The position numbers and the translations under genes were made by a program. Source: Promicromonospora panici (GTDB lineage Bacteria; Actinomycetota; Actinomycetes; Actinomycetales; Cellulomonadaceae). From it: DNA of 64,000 nt. The notes beneath the pieces are model-generated. The model was not told the DNA's origin, searched no databases, and saw nothing but the letters and a program-made list of their open reading frames with translations. The stretch lies in NCBI RefSeq assembly GCF_900608595.1, contig NZ_UWYY01000029.1, positions 1 through 64,000 of the forward strand, read 5' to 3'. This document shows positions 59,916 through 64,000 of the stretch, piece by piece. The stretch's first letter is position 1. Every line of letters starts with the position of its first letter.

Positions 59916-61147
59916 TCAGGCCTCCCGTTGGTCACGTTCTCCAGCACCACGGCCATGCCCTGCCCGACGCCGATGCAGATCGCCGCGACGCCCCAGCGGG
60001 CGCCGTCGGCCACGAGGCGCCGGGCGAGCGTGCCCAGCACCCGCGTCCCCGACGCCCCCAGCGGGTGCCCGACTGCGATCGCGCCACCCCACGCGTTGAC
60101 GAGCTCCATGTCGACACCCCAGGCGTCGGTGCAGGCGAGGGTCTGCGCGGCGAACGCCTCGTTGATCTCGACGGCGGCGACGTCGTCCCAGGTGATCCCC
60201 GAGCGATCCAGGGCACGCTCGGCGGCCTCGACCGGCGCGTACCCGAAGTACTGCGGTTCGTTGCCGACCGCCGCCCGGCCGGCGAGGCGGGCCAGCGGTT
60301 CGAGGCCGGTCAGCGCGGCCGCCCGCTCGGACCCGATCAGCGCCGCCGAGGCGCCGTCCGTCAGCGGTGAGGAGCTGCCCGCGGTGACGGTGCCCTCGGG
60401 GCCGTCGCTCGCGGGCCGGAACGACGGCGTCAGGGCCGCCAGCCGCTCCAGCGAGGTGCCGGGACGGATCGGCTCGTCCCGGAGCAGCTTCTCGCCGGCT
60501 GCCTTACCGGACGCCGTGTCCGGGTACGGCGTCACGAGGTCGTCGTAGTGCCCGGCCTCCCAGGCGGCGTGGGCCAGTGTGTGGCTGCGCAGCGCGTACT
60601 CGTCCTGCCGCTCGCGGGTGATGCCGTACTTCTCGCGCAGCCGCTCGGTCGCCTCCCCGAGCGAGACCGTCCACTCAGTTCGCATCCGCGGGTTGACCAT
60701 CCGCCAGCCGAGCGTGGTCGAGGACAGGTTCAGATCGCCCGCCGGGAACGGCCGCTCGGTCTTGGGCAGCACCCACGGCGCGCGGCTCATCGACTCGACG
60801 CCGCCCGCGACGACGACGTCGGCGTCGCCCGTCTCGACCGCGCGGGCCGCCTGCACCGCAGCCTCCAGCGACGACCCGCACAACCGGTTCACCGTGACAC
60901 CCGGCACCGTGACCGGCAGACCCGCGAGCAGCACGGCCATGCGCGCCACGTCCCGGTTGTCCTCCCCCGCACCGTTGGCGTTGCCGAGGATCACGTCGTC
61001 GACGACGGCGGGATCCAGCCCCGGCGCGCGCCGCACCTGTTCGCCGACCACGAACGCGGCCAGGTCGTCCGGCCGGATGTGCGCGAGCGCACCTCCGTAC
61101 CGCCCGAACGGCGTCCGGACTGCGTCGAAGACATAAGCCTCTTGCAT
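59912..61147 (-). CDS. pcaF: 3-oxoadipyl-CoA thiolase
   Basis: 411 residues from ATG 61147 (GTG 61150 adjacent). Thiolase signatures: NRLCGSSLEAAVQAARAVET with the nucleophilic Cys, EINEAFAAQTLACTDAWGVD, AWGGAIAVGHPLGASGTRVL with the catalytic His, and AAICIGVGQGMAVVLEN with the second Cys. It cleaves beta-ketoadipyl-CoA to succinyl-CoA and acetyl-CoA, the last step of the pathway. First enzyme gene of the operon after the IclR regulator. Confidence 0.94.
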   Translation of the reverse strand: MQEAYVFDAVRTPFGRYGGALAHIRPDDLAAFVVGEQVRRAPGLDPAVVDDVILGNANGAGEDNRDVARMAVLLAGLPVTVPGVTVNRLCGSSLEAAVQAARAVETGDADVVVAGGVESMSRAPWVLPKTERPFPAGDLNLSSTTLGWRMVNPRMRTEWTVSLGEATERLREKYGITRERQDEYALRSHTLAHAAWEAGHYDDLVTPYPDTASGKAAGEKLLRDEPIRPGTSLERLAALTPSFRPASDGPEGTVTAGSSSPLTDGASAALIGSERAAALTGLEPLARLAGRAAVGNEPQYFGYAPVEAAERALDRSGITWDDVAAVEINEAFAAQTLACTDAWGVDMELVNAWGGAIAVGHPLGASGTRVLGTLARRLVADGARWGVAAICIGVGQGMAVVLENVTNGRPE

Positions 61148-61222
61148 CACGTCACTCCCCTACATGTTGTCGTTACCCTCACGGCTGGCCTCGCCACCGC
61201 CCCGGTGCCGCCGCCCGGCCGC

Positions 61223-62023
61223 CTACCGCATCCGCGCCAGATCGGCCTCGATCGCCGCTGCCGCCTTCAGCAGCGGAGGCAGGAGGTGCTCCAAAATCTC
61301 GGCGATCTCGCCACGGCGGACCGGCGCCGAGACGTTCACCGCCGCCACTACGCGCCCCGTACCGTCCCGCAGCGGCGCCGCGACCGAGCGCAGCCCCTCC
61401 TCCAGCTCCTGGTCCACCAGTGCCCAGCCCTGCTCGCGGACCCGGACCAGCTCCGCGCGCAGGTCCCGCTGCTTCGTGATCGTCCGCGACGTCAACGGCG
61501 CGAGCTCGGTCGAGGCGAGGTAGGCGTTCAGCACTGCCGGCTCGGCGTGAGCGAGGACCGCCCGACCCATCGACGTCGCGTACGCCGGGAACCGCGTACC
61601 CACGCGGATCGCGGCACTCATGATCCGGTGCGTCGCCACACGGGCCACGTAGACGATGTCCGCGCCGTCGAGCACCGCCACCGACGACGACTCCCCCACC
61701 TGCTCGGAGAGCTCTTGCAGGTGCACCGTCGCGATCTCGGGCAGCGTGAGGCTCGAGAGGTAGGCGTACCCGAGGTCGAGGACCGCCGGCCGGAGCGAGA
61801 ACTCACGCCCGTCGGTCGCGACGTACCCGAGCTCGACCAGCGTGTGCAGGAACCGGCGCGCCGAGGCACGGCTGAGCGACGCCTCCCGGGCCACATCGCT
61901 CAGGGTGAGCGACGGCCGTTCGCTGTCGAACGCACGGATCACCGCCAGCCCGCGCTCCAGCGACTGCACGAACTCGGGCGCACGTGCTGCCACGTCGTCG
62001 TCAGCGTTCGTCTCGTCGGTCAT
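61223..62023 (-). CDS. IclR-family regulator of the protocatechuate operon (PcaR/PobR-like)
   Basis: 266 residues from ATG 62023. Winged HTH at about residues 18-80 (QSLERGLAVIRAFDSERPSL, TLSDVAREASLSRASARRFL, HTLVELGYVATDGREFSLRP), then the IclR effector domain (VARVATHRIMSAAIRVGTRF, PAYATSMGRAVLAHAEP). The match to PcaR/PcaU-type aromatic regulators is strong (AYLSSLTLPEIATVHLQELS). It sits between the ABC uptake genes and pcaF, probably as an activator responding to protocatechuate or beta-ketoadipate. Confidence 0.88.
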   Translation of the reverse strand: MTDETNADDDVAARAPEFVQSLERGLAVIRAFDSERPSLTLSDVAREASLSRASARRFLHTLVELGYVATDGREFSLRPAVLDLGYAYLSSLTLPEIATVHLQELSEQVGESSSVAVLDGADIVYVARVATHRIMSAAIRVGTRFPAYATSMGRAVLAHAEPAVLNAYLASTELAPLTSRTITKQRDLRAELVRVREQGWALVDQELEEGLRSVAAPLRDGTGRVVAAVNVSAPVRRGEIAEILEHLLPPLLKAAAAIEADLARMR

Positions 62024-62059
62024 CAGGCCCCTCCTCGGATCGGCTCAAGCCGGCTCGGC

Positions 62060-62989
62060 TCATCGAACGCGCGGAGGCCCCGACGCGCCACCGGGCTCGA
62101 CGCCGACTGCCGCCGGGTGGGTGAGGTGCGCTTCGGCCAGGCTGCGTACGCCCTTCTTCGCCTGCTGCACCAGCTCGTACACGTGCGTGCGCAGGCGCGC
62201 GAACTCCGCGTCGCCACGCGTCTCGAGCTGGTCACGCTCGGCGCCGAGACCCACCGCCACGTCCTCCAGCACGACCGTAGGCCTGGCCGACAGGACCAGC
62301 ACCCGCTCGCCGAGGTAGATCGCCTCGTCGATATCGTGCGTCACGAACACCACGGTGATCCCCAGCCGCTTCCACAGCGTGCGCACCAGGTCCTCGAGCT
62401 CGAAGCGCGTCTGCGCGTCGACCGCCGCGAACGGCTCGTCCATGAGCAGCACCTGCGGCTCGTACGCGACGGCCCGCGCGATCGCCACTCGTTGCTGCAT
62501 ACCCCCGGAGAGCTGCCACGGGTAGGACCCGGCGACGTCGCCCAGGCCCACCGCCGCGAGCGTCTCGCGCACGAGCTCGGTCCGGCGCGACCTCCCGACA
62601 CCCTTCTCCTTGAGCGGCAGCTCGACGTTCTGGGCGACCGTCATCCAGGGGAACAGCGAGCGGCCGTACTCCTGGAGCACCACGGCCATGCCCTGCGGAG
62701 GGCCCGTGATCGCGGACTCGCCGAGCACGAGCTCGCCGGATGTGGCGGGCATGAGGCCCGCCATGCAGCGCAGCAGAGTCGTCTTGCCCGCGCCCGAGGG
62801 GCCGACGACGCAGACGAGCTCACCGGGCCGGATCTCGAAGGTGAGGTCGGCGATGGCCTCGACGGGCTCACCGCGACCGGAGTAGACCTTGCGGAGGCTG
62901 CGCACGGCGAGCCGCGCGCCGCCGGTGCGGTCCGCGACGTCATCGGCCGTCGTGCTCACCGGGCTGGTCGGGCTGGACATGTCAGGCAC
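62060..62989 (-). CDS. NitT/TauT-type ABC transporter ATPase
   Basis: 309 residues from GTG 62989, or 306 from ATG 62980, which lies 1 nt after the permease stop. Walker A VVGPSGAGKTTLLRCMAG, Q-loop MAVVLQEYGRSLFPWMTVAQ, signature LSGGMQQRVAIARAVAYEP, Walker B VLLMDEPFAAVDAQTRF and H-loop VFVTHDIDEAIYL. About 60 extra C-terminal residues are present. Part of an uptake system probably importing a hydroxybenzoate, protocatechuate or related anion into the pathway; the substrate is inferred from location. Confidence 0.88.
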   Translation of the reverse strand: MPDMSSPTSPVSTTADDVADRTGGARLAVRSLRKVYSGRGEPVEAIADLTFEIRPGELVCVVGPSGAGKTTLLRCMAGLMPATSGELVLGESAITGPPQGMAVVLQEYGRSLFPWMTVAQNVELPLKEKGVGRSRRTELVRETLAAVGLGDVAGSYPWQLSGGMQQRVAIARAVAYEPQVLLMDEPFAAVDAQTRFELEDLVRTLWKRLGITVVFVTHDIDEAIYLGERVLVLSARPTVVLEDVAVGLGAERDQLETRGDAEFARLRTHVYELVQQAKKGVRSLAEAHLTHPAAVGVEPGGASGPPRVR

Positions 62990-63797
62990 CTCCGTGCTGG
63001 GACTGCCGGTACCCGAGGTACCAGCCGAGGACCGCGTTCGTCACGGCCCGAAAGACGAGGGACAGCAGCACGCCCACGACGCCGAGCAGGATGACCCCGC
63101 TCCACATCTCCGGGATGGCGAAGCTGCGCTGGAACTGCACTATCGAGAAGCCCAGGCCGTCCTTGGCCGCGAACATCTCGCTGATCACCATCAGGATGAT
63201 CCCGATCGAGAGGGCCTGTCGTGCGCCGGTCACGATCTGCGGGCTCGCGCCACGCAGCACGAGGTGCCGCACCGTCGCCACCCGGCCCAGCCGGTAGGCG
63301 CGGGCCGTGTCGCGCAGCACAGGGTCGAGACCGCGCACACCCTCGACCGTGTTGAGCAGGATCGGCCACAGACATCCCGTGGCGATCACGACGATCTTCA
63401 TCGTGTCCCCGATCCCGAGGAACAGCATCAGGATCGGCACCATCACGGGCGGCGGGATCGCGCGGAAGAACTCGAGCACCGGCTCCGCGTAGGCGCGCAG
63501 GACTCGCGAGGACCCGATGGCCACGCCGAGCGTGACACCCACGACCAGCGCGACGGCGTAGCCGCTGAGCAGGCGCAGCACGCTCGGCACGACGTCCACC
63601 GCGATCCGGCTCTCCCCGAACGGCGAGGAGAACCACGTGTCCCCGAACACTCCCACGATCGTGCGCAGCGGGGGGTTGAAGTACGAGGTGCTGCCCGCGG
63701 TCAGGACCCACCACACCGCGAGGATCACGACGGGCAGCCCCACGGCCAGGAGCACGGGCTGGAGCACCGATCGCAGTGCCTTGACCATGCCGCTCAC
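62982..63797 (-). CDS. NitT/TauT-type ABC transporter permease
   Basis: 271 residues from ATG 63797, overlapping the next permease by 4 nt. Six membrane segments (LLAVGLPVVILAVWWVLTAG, LLSGYAVALVVGVTLGVAIG, IPPPVMVPILMLFLGIGDTM). The EAA-type coupling loop reads RVATVRHLVLRGASPQIVTG, in the usual cytoplasmic position. It works with the ATPase gene downstream and the partial permease upstream. A substrate-binding protein should lie beyond the right edge. Confidence 0.87.
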   Translation of the reverse strand: MSGMVKALRSVLQPVLLAVGLPVVILAVWWVLTAGSTSYFNPPLRTIVGVFGDTWFSSPFGESRIAVDVVPSVLRLLSGYAVALVVGVTLGVAIGSSRVLRAYAEPVLEFFRAIPPPVMVPILMLFLGIGDTMKIVVIATGCLWPILLNTVEGVRGLDPVLRDTARAYRLGRVATVRHLVLRGASPQIVTGARQALSIGIILMVISEMFAAKDGLGFSIVQFQRSFAIPEMWSGVILLGVVGVLLSLVFRAVTNAVLGWYLGYRQSQHGGA

Positions 63798-64000
63798 GCC
63801 GCCACCTCCCCGCGGACCGACGGGTGCCAGAACAGGACCCGGCTCTCCAGGACACGCGCCAGCACGTTGACCGCGACGCCGAGCAGGCCTGCGACGACGA
63901 CGTAGGCGTACATCGAGGCGACCGCGCCAGAGGACTGCGCGATGCCGAGCAGCTTGCCGATTCCCGGTGTCCCGATGAGCAGCTCACCGGTCACCGTGAG
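63794..64000 (-). CDS. Second ABC permease, C-terminal part only (cut by window edge)
   Basis: 69 residues are visible in the frame ending at 63794. They read GTPGIGKLLGIAQSSGAVAS, then a hydrophobic MYAYVVVAGLLGVAVNVLA and a basic C-terminal tail (RVLESRVLFWHPS), the normal end of a NitT/TauT permease. The gene continues past position 64000, so start and full length are unknown. It forms a two-permease transporter with the preceding gene. Confidence 0.8.
   Translation of the reverse strand, partial: LTVTGELLIGTPGIGKLLGIAQSSGAVASMYAYVVVAGLLGVAVNVLARVLESRVLFWHPSVRGEVAA

Noticed and set aside
1..64000. CRISPR array, rRNA operon or intact tRNA
   Set aside because: No regularly spaced repeats of CRISPR type, no rRNA sequence and no complete tRNA cloverleaf were seen.

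Overview
This is a high-GC actinobacterial chromosome segment. The secreted xylan-degrading set (GH30, GH115, GH62, an SGNH esterase and several ricin-B/CBM13 modules), the Tat signal and the TTG/GTG starts suggest a Promicromonosporaceae or Cellulomonadaceae type actinomycete (Cellulosimicrobium, Isoptericola or Promicromonospora-like). That placement is an inference from gene content, not from a marker gene.

Positions 1 to about 25,240 look like an integrated genomic island. Its right end is a truncated 3' half of a tRNA-Gly(UCC) gene (about 25,199-25,241) whose homology starts in the anticodon loop, followed by the tRNA's own terminator hairpin. A cluster of helically phased GGCCCT half-sites lies 100-160 bp inside this end. 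The left end is outside the window. In order, the island carries: orphan immunity-like genes, CutA and a flavoprotein (0.4-3.0 kb); a divergent regulator/phosphatase/kinase cassette with a stand-alone UTRA sensor (3.4-8.9 kb); a defence-like block with an 825-residue zinc-ribbon plus PD-(D/E)XK-like protein, convergent with a SIR2 NADase-like giant protein (10.1-16.3 kb); a degraded gene-poor stretch (16.3-19.0 kb); a compact ubiquitin-like conjugation module made of a UBL, a cysteine-free E2-like protein and a JAB-E1 fusion (19.0-21.1 kb); an XRE/ImmA pair (21.5-22.3 kb); and a coupled FRG/DUF262 pair (22.7-24.6 kb).

From 25.4 kb the sequence looks like core chromosome. It holds a TraR/DksA-type protein, a protein with four tandem cold-shock domains, a frameshifted DUF2625 gene, a GH35 beta-galactosidase with a divergent AraC regulator, a secreted GH5-ricin enzyme, and an ABC exporter/two-component operon that appears to be decaying (in-frame stop in the ATPase, kinase reduced to its membrane part).

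Positions 37.8-48.1 kb form a glucuronoxylan utilisation locus. A four-gene operon on the minus strand (GH30, LacI regulator, GH115 alpha-glucuronidase, Tat-exported GH30_8-like xylanase) is divergent from a GH62 arabinofuranosidase and an SGNH esterase. LacI-type operators lie in the shared promoter region. A PHP phosphoesterase and a second LacI regulator follow. The latter is divergent across a strong 36-bp palindrome from a small ORF, an LLM-class flavin oxidoreductase and a terpene-cyclase-fold protein.

Positions 52.2-64.0 kb hold a protocatechuate (beta-ketoadipate) operon on the minus strand. It begins with an ABC uptake system that runs off the right edge, followed by an IclR regulator, pcaF, pcaI, pcaJ, pobA, pcaH, pcaG, pcaB, pcaD, pcaC and a CynX-type MFS transporter, mostly with 4-8 nt gene overlaps. 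Together these convert 4-hydroxybenzoate to succinyl-CoA and acetyl-CoA.

Three genes are broken by what looks like a single missing base, and one by a Trp-to-stop change. These may be real decay or sequence errors, and they should be checked before conclusions are drawn from them.
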